Source: Spiro-02 sp964465155 (GTDB lineage: Bacteria; Spirochaetota; Spirochaetia; Sphaerochaetales; Sphaerochaetaceae). From it: 64,000 nucleotides of DNA. The notes under the pieces were generated by a model. It was given only the letters and a program-made list of their open reading frames with translations. It was not told where the DNA came from and searched no databases. The stretch is from positions 9,874-73,873 of the forward strand of contig CAYXIH010000003.1 of NCBI GenBank assembly GCA_964465155.1. The letters run 5' to 3'. The position numbers were made by a program, and so were the translations under genes. Position 1 is the stretch's first letter. Each line of letters starts with the position of its first letter. This document shows, piece by piece, positions 49,909-58,346 of this stretch.

Positions 49909-49937
49909 TTGACAGCACCATTGTTTTTGTCTACATT
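49909..49937 (+). promoter_or_regulatory. Sigma-70 promoter of ppdK
   Basis: TTGACA (49909-49914) and TACATT (49932-49937) have a 17-base spacer, about 44 bases before the ppdK ATG. Confidence 0.72.
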
Positions 49938-49980
49938 GCCAACGTCTACTAGCGAGTAAAAATGTAATGGAGGGAGTTCC

Positions 49981-52689
49981 ATGGCGACCAATGCTGTGAA
50001 ATACGTGTATTTTTTTGGAGATGGGAAAGCAGAAGGAACTGCAAAAATGAAAGATCTTCTCGGAGGCAAAGGTGCGAACCTTGCTGACATGACCTCGATT
50101 GGTCTGCCTGTACCCCCGGGATTTACTATCAGCACCGAAGCGTGCGCATATGTGAGCTCCCATGACGGCTCCTATCCGGCCGGCATGCGTGAGCAAGTCC
50201 TTGAAAACCTCAGTCACCTTGAGAAGATCATGGGAGCAAAGCTGGGAGCCGCCGAGAATCCATTGCTGGTGTCAGTCCGTTCTGGTGCAGCTCAGTCGAT
50301 GCCCGGCATGATGGATACCGTGCTGAACCTGGGACTCAATCCCGACTCTGTCGCAGGATTGATCGAGAAGACCGGCAATCCCCGTTTTGCATGGGACAGC
50401 TACCGCCGCTTCATCCAGATGTTCGGCGATGTCGTGATGGGTGTTCCCCACCATGAGTTTGAGCGTGCGCTCCAGGATGTCAAGGACGAGAAGGGGAAGG
50501 TATTCGACACCGAGCTGGATGTAGAGGACCTCAAGGAGGTCATTGCCCGGTACCTGCGTGTCTACTACCGTTTCACACATGAAGATTTCCCTGTCGACCC
50601 GATCGACCAGCTGTTCAAGTCCATCGACGCTGTCTTCAGCTCCTGGAACAATGAACGCGCTATCAAGTACAGGCAGATGAACGATATCCGTGGATTGCTG
50701 GGGACTGCAGTCAACGTGCAGAGCATGGTATTTGGCAACATGGGTGCCACCAGTGGCACGGGCGTTGCCTTTACTCGTGACCCCTCCACTGGTGAGAACA
50801 AGTTCTATGGCGAATACCTGATGAATGCACAGGGTGAGGATGTCGTTGCCGGTATCCGCACACCTCAGTCCATCGAGACACTGCGCAATGTGAATCCAGA
50901 GGTGTATGACCAGCTTGTGGGCATCCGTGATCGTCTGGAGAAGCACTACCATGACATGCAGGACATCGAGTTCACCATCCAGGAAGGGAAGCTGTACATG
51001 CTGCAGACCCGCAATGGTAAGCGCACGATCTTCAGCTGGCTCCGTTCCCAGGTCGAGATGGTCGAAGATGGCTTGATCGACAAGGAGACTGCAGTAGCCC
51101 GCGTGCCTGCCAGTGAGTTCGGCAAGCTGTTTGCTCCGATCCTCGATGTCAAGGTCATCCGCGACCAGAACCTGCAGGAGATCACCCATGGCCTGAACGC
51201 CAGCCCTGGTGGTGCATGTGGCCAGATCTATTTCACCGCAGCTAAAGCTGAGGAGATGGCTGCCGAAGGCAAGGACGTAATTCTCGTCCGTACCGAGACT
51301 AGCCCTGAGGATATTGGTGGAATGGCCGTTTCCAAGGGTGTCGTGACGTGCCGTGGTGGCATGACCAGCCATGCAGCGGTTGTCGCCCGTGGCATGGGTT
51401 GCCCCTGTGTCTCTGGCGCCGGAGAAATCTTCGTCGATGAACCCAAGAAGTTCCTGACCGTCAACGGTGTGAGGATGGAAGAGGGTGACTACATGTCGAT
51501 TGATGGATTCACCGGTTCAATCTATGCATGCAAGATTCCCGTAAAGCCTTCTGAAATCGTTCAGGTCCTCAATGGCAATATGCAGGAGAGCGAGTCCCTG
51601 TTGTTCCAGGACTACCGCAAGTTCATGGCATTCGTCAACGAGCTGAAGACGATGAGCGTCCGTACCAACGCCGACACCCCCGCAGACACCAACATGGCAG
51701 TTGCATTGGGTGCAGAAGGTATTGGCCTGTGCCGCACCGAGCATATGTTCTTTGGTGGTGACCGCATCATCAGCGTCAGGAAGATGATTCTTGCCAACAA
51801 CCAACGCGAACGTGAATCTGCTCTGGCTGAGCTGCTTCCGATGCAGCGTGGGGACTTTGAGAAGATTTTCAAGGCACTCAATGGTCTGCCTGCAACAATC
51901 CGCCTGCTCGACCCACCGCTTCATGAATTCCTTCCCAATGACCACACCTCCCGCCATGAGATGGCGTTGCAGCTGGGTATCTCGGTGGAGGAGATTGCAC
52001 AGAAGATCAGCTTGCTGCATGAGTTCAACCCCATGCTTGGCTTCCGTGGCTGTCGCCTTGCTATCATCTATCCTGAGATCCTCCGCATGCAGGTCCGTGC
52101 AATCATTGAGGCAGCCATTGCCGTCAAGCGCACAGGCATTGCAGTGCATCCCGAGATCATGATTCCGCTGGTAGGCAACTACAAGGAGTTTGACTTCTGC
52201 AAGAAGCATGCCCTTGAGACTATCAACAATGTATTCGAAGAGCAGGGTCTGCACATCCAGTACAAGATTGGAACCATGATCGAGGTACCCAGGGCTGCAA
52301 TAACGGCAGATGAGATCGCACGTGAGGCAGAATTCTTCAGCTTCGGCACCAACGACCTGACCCAGATGACCTGTGGCTTCTCCCGTGACGATGCCGCTTC
52401 GTTCCTGGGGCACTATGTCAATGATGCCGACAAGCAGTTCTACGATTATGATCCGTTTGCTACGATCGATGTGGATGGTGTTGGTAAGATGGTTGAGATT
52501 GCGACCAAGTTGGGTCGTTCCGTCAGGCCGGACATCAAGCTTGGCATCTGTGGCGAACACGGTGGAGACCCCAAGACCATCGCATTCTGTCAGAAGGTTG
52601 GCTTGAACTACGTGTCCTGCTCACCATTCAGAGTTCCCATCGCACGCCTTGCTGCTGCACAGGCTGCGATTGCAATGGGTAAGAAATAA
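49981..52689 (+). CDS. ppdK: Pyruvate, phosphate dikinase
   Basis: A 902-aa enzyme that interconverts pyruvate, ATP and Pi with PEP, AMP and PPi. The N-terminal ATP-grasp part starts with LLGGKGANLADMTSIGLPVPPGFTI. The swivelling His domain has GGMTSHAAVVARGMGCPCVSG with the phospho-His. The C-terminal PEP/pyruvate barrel has GLCRTEHMFF, LGFRGCRL and the end segment FSFGTNDLTQMT, then GICGEHGGDP. Length and motifs are normal. It gives a reversible link between pyruvate and PEP and saves energy in PPi-based glycolysis. It is a single-gene unit with its own promoter and terminator. Confidence 0.97.
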   Translation: MATNAVKYVYFFGDGKAEGTAKMKDLLGGKGANLADMTSIGLPVPPGFTISTEACAYVSSHDGSYPAGMREQVLENLSHLEKIMGAKLGAAENPLLVSVRSGAAQSMPGMMDTVLNLGLNPDSVAGLIEKTGNPRFAWDSYRRFIQMFGDVVMGVPHHEFERALQDVKDEKGKVFDTELDVEDLKEVIARYLRVYYRFTHEDFPVDPIDQLFKSIDAVFSSWNNERAIKYRQMNDIRGLLGTAVNVQSMVFGNMGATSGTGVAFTRDPSTGENKFYGEYLMNAQGEDVVAGIRTPQSIETLRNVNPEVYDQLVGIRDRLEKHYHDMQDIEFTIQEGKLYMLQTRNGKRTIFSWLRSQVEMVEDGLIDKETAVARVPASEFGKLFAPILDVKVIRDQNLQEITHGLNASPGGACGQIYFTAAKAEEMAAEGKDVILVRTETSPEDIGGMAVSKGVVTCRGGMTSHAAVVARGMGCPCVSGAGEIFVDEPKKFLTVNGVRMEEGDYMSIDGFTGSIYACKIPVKPSEIVQVLNGNMQESESLLFQDYRKFMAFVNELKTMSVRTNADTPADTNMAVALGAEGIGLCRTEHMFFGGDRIISVRKMILANNQRERESALAELLPMQRGDFEKIFKALNGLPATIRLLDPPLHEFLPNDHTSRHEMALQLGISVEEIAQKISLLHEFNPMLGFRGCRLAIIYPEILRMQVRAIIEAAIAVKRTGIAVHPEIMIPLVGNYKEFDFCKKHALETINNVFEEQGLHIQYKIGTMIEVPRAAITADEIAREAEFFSFGTNDLTQMTCGFSRDDAASFLGHYVNDADKQFYDYDPFATIDVDGVGKMVEIATKLGRSVRPDIKLGICGEHGGDPKTIAFCQKVGLNYVSCSPFRVPIARLAAAQAAIAMGKK

Positions 52690-52711
52690 TTTTATATCTA
52701 TCCTACATTCA

Positions 52712-52746
52712 GGCGGGCATCGTTGATTCGATGTCCGCCTTTTTTT
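52712..52746 (+). terminator. Rho-independent terminator after ppdK
   Basis: A 12-bp stem (AGGCGGGCATCG with its partner, one G-T pair) and a 6-base loop are followed by six T residues. Confidence 0.92.
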
Positions 52747-53166
52747 GATTGGCTATTCAATGAAATATACGAGGTAAGCCGCTCGTGCTGGGATTGTGGC
52801 GTTGCCCTGCGCCCAAGCTCAGAGTCATTGAAATTCGAAAGGCCAACGTACTCGCCGGTCTCATCCCTCGACCGCCCAGTAACTGTTTTATAAACAATTA
52901 CAATAAAGAAATTTATTTGGATTGATGATGTATAACAAATGGATGGTAATGAGGCGGACGTGTCATCAAGAGGAGCAGGTTCTGCGACATTGTCCATCTG
53001 TGCATTGTTGCAAGGGAAATAGTGTCTTTTTGGGATCGTACAACGTAGGATCACATCATCAGAAGATGTACTGAAGGAGATACAAGGGTAGCACTCCTAT
53101 GAACTGACTTTGCTGTATATCGAAACAGCTGAGTCGGGTATTCAGTCTTCAGGAAGTGTACTCTGT
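52747..53166. other. Intergenic region without a recognised feature
   Basis: About 420 bases between the ppdK terminator and the next gene's stop. Its first part (to about 52890) has higher GC than the rest, with no clear promoter or long complementary arms. A 118-codon minus-strand frame crosses it and runs into the ppdK terminator, which argues against a real gene. A 27-codon frame from 52939 has no ribosome site. A small RNA or gene remnant is possible but not shown. Confidence 0.5.
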
Positions 53167-53811
53167 TCATTCCTGGATTGAAGACATGGTCTCAATATGC
53201 AGCAGGGCATAGTTTTGAACTACCTGCAGCAAGTTTTCATCATGGATGTCGTATATTCGTGCCAGATCCAATGTTGCTTGCGGTAAGTCCCCCTGGTGTT
53301 TTGAAACATACTTTTTGACAATGGTGGCCGTAGATTGTATCCAGTGTTTGTTGAGGTTGACGAGGTTCTTGAGATTGTCGGTAGCGAGTCCTCGGGAGGG
53401 GATGAACAGATTCCCCGCAAGGGTGTACAGTGCATCCTGCAGCTTCAGATATTCACATGGGTCCACGATTCCGAGCATGTGCCGCACAGACAGGAGATCC
53501 TGGGCGCAAGTACTCTCTCCCAAGAAGACAATTCCTTCATCCGTGCTGAATACCTGCAATTCATATCCACCGGTTTCCCATTGGAAAATAGTATTGATGC
53601 CTGGGACATGCTCCTGGCATTCATTTCTATTGAGCAAGATTCCTTGTGACACCCATCCACGCTTGGAGAGGATTTCCTTCACTTCTTCGGAGGGGGTTGT
53701 GCAGTTGTCTGAGATGAGCATGACATGGATGTCATCCAATAGGACGATTCCAATATTTTCTTGACCATGGATATAATAGCAACGGTCAGTGGCCCAGATC
53801 AATGTGTTCAT
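53167..53811 (-). CDS. Degenerate metallo-beta-lactamase-fold protein
   Basis: A 214-aa protein. The start at 53811 follows GGAGGCACC. The N-terminal half follows the MBL pattern: DRCYYIHGQENIGIVLLDD, then MLISDN where the LIDSG motif is expected, and EEVKEILSKRGW before the metal loop. The HxHxDH loop is replaced by NRNECQEH (61-68), and FIPSRG stands where an LPGHG-like motif may be expected. The C-terminal helices (LKNLVNLNKHWIQS onward) resemble those of MBL-fold hydrolases. No zinc ligand set survives, so hydrolase activity is unlikely. The fold assignment is pattern-based. Confidence 0.6.
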   Translation of the reverse strand: MNTLIWATDRCYYIHGQENIGIVLLDDIHVMLISDNCTTPSEEVKEILSKRGWVSQGILLNRNECQEHVPGINTIFQWETGGYELQVFSTDEGIVFLGESTCAQDLLSVRHMLGIVDPCEYLKLQDALYTLAGNLFIPSRGLATDNLKNLVNLNKHWIQSTATIVKKYVSKHQGDLPQATLDLARIYDIHDENLLQVVQNYALLHIETMSSIQE

Positions 53812-53848
53812 ATGGTGCCTCCATGCCATGATGATAGCATGAACCCAT

Positions 53849-53880
53849 AAAAAAAGCTCCCCGACTCTGAAAGTGGGGAG
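53849..53880 (-). terminator. Terminator of tRNA-Thr
   Basis: On the minus strand a CTCCCC/GGGGAG stem with a 12-base loop is followed by seven T residues (plus-strand A-run 53849-53855). Confidence 0.85.
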
Positions 53881-53887
53881 TTTCAAG

Positions 53888-53959
53888 AGCCAAAGCAGGG
53901 AATTGAACCCTGGACCTGCTCATTACGAGTGAGCTGCTCTACCGCTGAGCTACTTTGGC
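53888..53959 (-). tRNA. tRNA-Thr (anticodon CGT)
   Basis: A full cloverleaf on the minus strand: acceptor GCCAAAG/CTTTGGC, D-arm GCTC..GAGC, anticodon stem GCTCA/TGAGC with loop CTCGTAA, T-arm CAGGG TTCAATT CCCTG. Discriminator U; CCA is not encoded. The D-loop is short. Confidence 0.95.
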
Positions 53960-54031
53960 ATGAATGCGGAACACGATGAATCTATCTGATTTTCCTGATA
54001 AGTTCAAGTGATTTGTCCAAGTAAGTACAAC

Positions 54032-54060
54032 TTGACCAACACGGCGCTTACGAGTAGGCT
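54032..54060 (+). promoter_or_regulatory. Probable promoter of the small gene-tsaD-apt operon
   Basis: TTGACC (54032-54037) and TAGGCT (54055-54060) are 17 bases apart, about 15 bases before the GTG of the small gene. Confidence 0.55.
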
Positions 54061-54075
54061 ATACGCAAGTTCCAT

Positions 54076-54351
54076 GTGTTTGTATCGCATGGACAAGGAG
54101 TCACTAACCTGGATAAGCGAATCAAGAACATCACGTTGAGCAACTCGGTACCTGAAGGATGCATGGTCATGTTCAATGCTTCACGGTCGAAGACGACCCC
54201 TGTAGCAGGTCCATGTTGGGTTCCAGAAGTAGCTCAGTTCTTCATAGATGCAGCACCTGAGATGTTTGCTTATGGAATCATGAGCCAAGACATGTCGGGC
54301 CTCTTTTTGGATGACTTGTCCTTTTTTGATGGAAACGAAGACGAACTGTAA
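54076..54351 (+). CDS. Small uncharacterised protein upstream of tsaD
   Basis: I do not recognise this protein of up to 91 aa. It has no signal peptide or TM helix. The C-terminus is acidic (SGLFLDDLSFFDGNEDEL) and the middle holds hydrophobic helices (VPEVAQFFIDAAPEMFAYGIM). The GTG at 54076 is the only usual start before residue 30, but the best ribosome-like site (CAAGGAG, 54094-54100) lies after it, so the true N-terminus is unsure. It ends 11 bases before tsaD and appears to be cotranscribed. Confidence 0.5.
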   Translation: MFVSHGQGVTNLDKRIKNITLSNSVPEGCMVMFNASRSKTTPVAGPCWVPEVAQFFIDAAPEMFAYGIMSQDMSGLFLDDLSFFDGNEDEL

Positions 54352-54362
54352 GGACGACTGTC

Positions 54363-55406
54363 ATGATTGTACTTGGAATTGAAACTTCATGTGACGAATG
54401 TTCCGCTGCCGTCGTTGAGGACGGAAACAAGATACTGAGCAACGTCATTGCCACCCAGATAGAATTGCACAAACCCTATGAAGGGGTCGTGCCTGAGATT
54501 GCAAGTCGACTGCATACCCAATGGATAGCGCAGGTCGTGAGTGTGGCGGTACGCCAGGCTGGGTTGGAATTCTCCGACTTGGATGCCGTAGCGGTAACCA
54601 ATCGCCCAGGACTGATGGGGAGCTTGCTTGTCGGCGTCAATTTCGCCAAGGCATTTGCGGCAACACTCTCCATTCCATTCATAGGCATTGACCATATCCG
54701 TGCCCATTTGTATGCATCCCAGATTGAACATCCCCTTGAATACCCTTATCTGGGTGTGTTGGTTTCAGGGGGACATACGGTCATTTGCCGTGTAAACGGT
54801 TTTGATGAGATAGATGTGCTGGGCACCACTATCGACGACGCAATTGGAGAAGCCTTCGACAAGGTAGCCAAGTTCTACAACCTTGGGTTTCCTGGCGGCG
54901 TCGTAATCGACAAGCTCTCACAATCTGGCAACCCAAATGCATTCCTCTTCCCAGGTCCTGCCTTGAACAAGGATAGCCAGCGCTATGATATGAGTTATAG
55001 CGGGCTCAAGACTGCCGTGATCAACCAGCTGGACAAGTTCTGGGATGGCAAGAGTGAAAAGTCGCCACAGAATATTGCAGCTTCCTTCCAGAGATCGGCA
55101 GTCAACCTTCTGATGCGTCGGGTTCGCCTGGCACTTGAAGATACTGGCTTGCAGCGAGTGAGCGCCGGTGGCGGCGTTGCTGCGAACTCATTGCTTCGCT
55201 CCGAGCTCAAGGCCCTGGAACAGGGAGGAATCTCCGTCAGTTTCCCATCCCTGAAGCTATGTACTGACAATGGTGCGATGATCGCAGCATTGGGATATAG
55301 GTATTTGGCGGAGGGCGAGCATAGCGATTTTGACCTCAATGCAAGTGCCCGTGTGGGTGCATTCAAGAAATTCAACAAGCAAGGAGCTACCGATGGATTC
55401 GTTTGA
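54363..55406 (+). CDS. tsaD: tRNA threonylcarbamoyladenosine transferase subunit TsaD
   Basis: A 347-aa ASKHA-fold protein that transfers threonylcarbamoyl to A37 of ANN-decoding tRNAs with TsaB and TsaE. It opens with VLGIETSCDECSAAVV. The metal-binding HIRAHLYA motif is near residue 113 and VSGGHT near 136. GDAIGEAFDKVAK-type (DDAIGEAFDKVAKFYNLGFPGG) and VSAGGGVAANSLLR, then CTDNGAMIA, complete the set. It starts 11 bases after the small gene, behind AAGGAC, and overlaps apt by 14 bases. Confidence 0.95.
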   Translation: MIVLGIETSCDECSAAVVEDGNKILSNVIATQIELHKPYEGVVPEIASRLHTQWIAQVVSVAVRQAGLEFSDLDAVAVTNRPGLMGSLLVGVNFAKAFAATLSIPFIGIDHIRAHLYASQIEHPLEYPYLGVLVSGGHTVICRVNGFDEIDVLGTTIDDAIGEAFDKVAKFYNLGFPGGVVIDKLSQSGNPNAFLFPGPALNKDSQRYDMSYSGLKTAVINQLDKFWDGKSEKSPQNIAASFQRSAVNLLMRRVRLALEDTGLQRVSAGGGVAANSLLRSELKALEQGGISVSFPSLKLCTDNGAMIAALGYRYLAEGEHSDFDLNASARVGAFKKFNKQGATDGFV

Positions 55407-55923
55407 CCTCGATTCAGTGATCCGCAAGATACCTGGATTTCCCAAGGAGGGGGTCCTGTTTTATGATATCACCGGTATCACGGCGAATCCTCCAGCCTAC
55501 CGTTGGGTGATCGATACAATGGTTGAGATGTACAAAGACAAGCATTTGACTTCGGTAGGTTGCATCGAAGCGAGAGGATTCATCTTTGCAGCTCCATTTG
55601 CCTACAAGATGGGAATTCCGTTGGTTTTGGTACGCAAGAAGGGCAAGCACCCTGGGAAGACCCGGGAGAAAAGCTATGCCCTCGAGTATGGAACAGATAC
55701 CATCGCCATCCAGGAGGTCGATGTCCATAGTGGCGATAGGATCTTGTTGGTGGATGACCTCATTGCTACGGGCGGGACTTTGCGTGCTGCAACGGAACTC
55801 GTGGAAGATTTTGGCGCTCATGTAGCAGGAATCTTTGGCGTTATTGGACTCCCGTTCCTCAAGTATGGCACAGTACTGGAAGGTTATGACGTACAGGTAC
55901 TTCAGACGTACGACGGGGAATAG
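55393..55923 (+). CDS. apt: Adenine phosphoribosyltransferase
   Basis: A 176-aa type I PRTase making AMP from adenine and PRPP. IRKIPGFPKEGVLFYDITGI opens the family core. EARGFIFAAP carries the adenine pocket, RKKGKHPGKT the flexible loop and ILLVDDLIATGGTLRA the PRPP loop. The ATG at 55393 has AAGGAG just upstream, inside the end of tsaD, so translation is coupled. Length is normal. Confidence 0.95.
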   Translation: MDSFDLDSVIRKIPGFPKEGVLFYDITGITANPPAYRWVIDTMVEMYKDKHLTSVGCIEARGFIFAAPFAYKMGIPLVLVRKKGKHPGKTREKSYALEYGTDTIAIQEVDVHSGDRILLVDDLIATGGTLRAATELVEDFGAHVAGIFGVIGLPFLKYGTVLEGYDVQVLQTYDGE

Positions 55924-55947
55924 CCTGTAGGTGATGGAGGAGGGTGG

Positions 55948-57939
55948 GTGAAAGAGTTGTATTTTACGCCTGAGATATTGTCATTGGGCGTATTCATCAT
56001 CATTTTGCTCTATATGCGTGGCATGTCCTACGTCGTGCTCCGCCATTCGCGAGATTTCTTCCGTGTCATCTTGGTATGTATCTGCTGCTTGTCGATCAAC
56101 ATCATCAGTTCCATCCTGATAGTCCATCCCACGTTGGTTCCGCTATGGTTCAACAACATCATACAGCTGATCTTCTTTGCAGTTACCCCTGCAATGCCTG
56201 CGGCAATTGTCTATTACATCATGTTGCAGGTAGGAGACGAGCTCCATGACTACAAGCCGTTTCTGACTGCAAAGGTTGTTTTCTGCCTGACATTGGTCAT
56301 CAACTTGGTGTTTGTGGTACTCAACCCCTGGTACCATTTCCTGTATTCGTTTACCCCTGCATTAGTCTATACCCGTGGTCCTGTGAACTTCTTGACCATG
56401 ATCCTCTCTGCCTTCTATGTCATATATGGACTTTCGTTCTATTTGGTCTATAGGAAATACATTTCTCCCCAGATGATGGAAGTCCTCAAATGGTTTCCGT
56501 TCATTGCAATCTTCTTGATGGTCATCCAAACCATCCACCCCAACTTGCAGCTTGGTGGGACGGCTGCCATGTTCACCTGCTTGGTGTGCTATCTCAACTT
56601 CCAGTCGACAAAACTCACCACAGACAGCCTGACCCAATGTGGCAACAGGTTCATCTTCCTCTCATCCTTGTCGTATTTCATGAAGCACAAACAGGAGCTG
56701 ACCCTCATTGCTTTGAATATCAGGCAGTTCAAGAAGACCAACGAAGAGTTCGGTATGGTTGTCGGTGACCAACTGTTGCGCTACATTGGTGCAACGCTCA
56801 GGAGCCTCCCGTTTCCTGGAGAAGTGTTCAGGATCGGTGGCGACAAATTTGTTATCATTTGCCAGAAGACCCGCAATATCTCCGTAGACGATTATCTGGG
56901 GTGCCTCAAGGATCTCTTCCGGGCTCCTTGGACGGTGGAGACAGTGCGCATCATGCTTGAGGTGGACCTCGTCTCCATGAACTGTCCTGAGGTGGCGAGC
57001 AATCCTGATGAAATCCTCTCCTTGCTGGAATACTCGTTGGCGTTGCCTGCCGACGTGCAACGCGAGAATGATGTTCCTGACCAAGTGGAAGTCCGAATAT
57101 GTGACGTGCGCATGCGAGAACGCAAGGTGCGCAGGGAAGAAATCATTACACTGCTACGCAAGAGCTTGTTGGAGGATTGGTTCTATTGCATGTACCAGCC
57201 CATCTTCGACATCGATGGGAAGCATGTGGTGGCTGCTGAGTGTCTCTTGCGGCTCAATGACCCTACCACGGGAAAGACCATCTCACCAGGAGAATTTATT
57301 CCCTATGCCGAGAAGGCTGGCCTGATCCCGATGATTGGCCTGAAGGTATTTGAAACTGTTTGCCGGTTTATCCACAACTGCAACCTCCATGGCATCCATA
57401 CACCACCGATATCCGTCAACTTCTCCACCCGCCAGTTCTACAACCAAGATATTGACCGTCATATGAAGACCATCTTGGGTAGGTGGAACGTGAGTGCTTC
57501 CGCTGTGAAGATCGAGGTAACCGAAAGTACGTTCATCTCGAACTTCTACAAGGTTGAGGAAATCGTCAACAGGCTGGTGAGAATGGGATTTGGATTCTAT
57601 CTCGATGACTTTGGGACTGGGTATTCCTCATTCTCGAGGATGATGACGCTCCCCTTCGAGTGCGTGAAGTTTGACCAGTCGATCCTCAACCGTTCACAAC
57701 GGGAACAACGGTTGCAGGCCATGCTGAAATATCTCGTCCAGGGGTTTGGCCATCTCAATACCCGTGTAGTCATCGAAGGGGTGGAAACCCAAGAGCAACT
57801 GGAATTCTTGAGAAACTTCGATGTTACTGACATCCAGGGGTATTTGTATTCGAGACCGTTGCCTGAGCGGGTGTTCTTTGAATCGCTGGAGCGGATGCAG
57901 GAGAACGGGGGCGTATGGGTGCCACCATTTGCCGATTGA
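55948..57939 (+). CDS. Membrane protein with degenerate GGDEF and intact EAL domain
   Basis: A 663-aa protein with about seven TM helices in residues 1-215 (7TM-like sensor), a GGDEF domain (about 225-375) and an EAL domain (about 400-650). The cyclase signature reads GGDKF, with Glu to Lys, so cyclase activity is unlikely. In EAL the motif is ECL, and NFS, EVTES, LDDFGTGYSS, VKFDQS, EGVET and QGYLYSRPLP supply the expected metal and catalytic positions. It is probably a c-di-GMP phosphodiesterase. It starts with GTG 24 bases after apt, behind GGAGGAGGG. Confidence 0.88.
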   Translation: MKELYFTPEILSLGVFIIILLYMRGMSYVVLRHSRDFFRVILVCICCLSINIISSILIVHPTLVPLWFNNIIQLIFFAVTPAMPAAIVYYIMLQVGDELHDYKPFLTAKVVFCLTLVINLVFVVLNPWYHFLYSFTPALVYTRGPVNFLTMILSAFYVIYGLSFYLVYRKYISPQMMEVLKWFPFIAIFLMVIQTIHPNLQLGGTAAMFTCLVCYLNFQSTKLTTDSLTQCGNRFIFLSSLSYFMKHKQELTLIALNIRQFKKTNEEFGMVVGDQLLRYIGATLRSLPFPGEVFRIGGDKFVIICQKTRNISVDDYLGCLKDLFRAPWTVETVRIMLEVDLVSMNCPEVASNPDEILSLLEYSLALPADVQRENDVPDQVEVRICDVRMRERKVRREEIITLLRKSLLEDWFYCMYQPIFDIDGKHVVAAECLLRLNDPTTGKTISPGEFIPYAEKAGLIPMIGLKVFETVCRFIHNCNLHGIHTPPISVNFSTRQFYNQDIDRHMKTILGRWNVSASAVKIEVTESTFISNFYKVEEIVNRLVRMGFGFYLDDFGTGYSSFSRMMTLPFECVKFDQSILNRSQREQRLQAMLKYLVQGFGHLNTRVVIEGVETQEQLEFLRNFDVTDIQGYLYSRPLPERVFFESLERMQENGGVWVPPFAD

Positions 57940-58077
57940 TCCTCATGCATCTCTTGTGAAAGAAAGATATTTCGATAACTATATAGTGTGTAACAAGAAG
58001 ATGGTATGTGCCACTGTATTTCTTTGCTGTTGGTGATGTAGCAACCCAAAAAAGCAAGAGAAAATTCCAGTTGTGCC

Positions 58078-58106
58078 TTGACAAAAAACCATGGTTTCAG
58101 TATTCT
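58078..58106 (+). promoter_or_regulatory. Promoter of the tRNA-Gln/tRNA-Glu unit
   Basis: TTGACA (58078-58083) and TATTCT (58101-58106), 17-base spacer, about 16 bases before the first tRNA. Confidence 0.85.
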
Positions 58107-58122
58107 CACTGAGGATTTCAAT

Positions 58123-58193
58123 TGGGATGTAGTGTAATGGTAACACTGCAGTTTCTGGTTCTGCCTTTGGGGGTTCGAATCCCTCCATCCCAG
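58123..58193 (+). tRNA. tRNA-Gln (anticodon CTG)
   Basis: Cloverleaf with acceptor TGGGATG/CATCCCA, D-arm GTGT..ACAC, anticodon loop TTCTGGT (anticodon CTG), T-arm GGGGTTCGAATCCCTC and discriminator G. The unpaired-type U1-A72 end and U33 fit bacterial tRNA-Gln. CCA is not encoded. Confidence 0.92.
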
Positions 58194-58203
58194 TTCAATA
58201 ATT

Positions 58204-58275
58204 GGTCCCTTCGTCTAACGGTTAGGACAGGAGATTCTCAGTCTCTAAATAGCGGTTCGATTCCGCTAGGGACTA
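58204..58275 (+). tRNA. tRNA-Glu (anticodon CTC)
   Basis: Cloverleaf with acceptor GGTCCCT/AGGGACT (G-U at the first pair), the typical D-arm TTCGTCTAACGGTTAGGAC, anticodon loop TTCTCAG (anticodon CTC) and T-arm AGCGGTTCGATTCCGCT. Ten bases after tRNA-Gln, in the same transcript. Confidence 0.92.
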
Positions 58276-58286
58276 AACTGAGAGAG

Positions 58287-58313
58287 GCAGCCTTGCTCGG
58301 CTGCTTTTTTTTT
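58287..58313 (+). terminator. Terminator of the tRNA unit
   Basis: GCAGCC/GGCTGC stem with a 6-base loop and nine T residues. Confidence 0.92.
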
Positions 58314-58346
58314 GCCATACTATCAACAATTGCAAGGAGTTTCCGC

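Noticed and set aside
50272..52560. Long minus-strand frames opposite ppdK (366 and 347 codons)
   Set aside because: They are antisense to a gene with all PPDK signatures; their composition reflects the complement of biased codons.
52698..53054. 118-codon minus-strand frame after ppdK
   Set aside because: It includes the ppdK terminator, has no ribosome site, and has an unconvincing composition.
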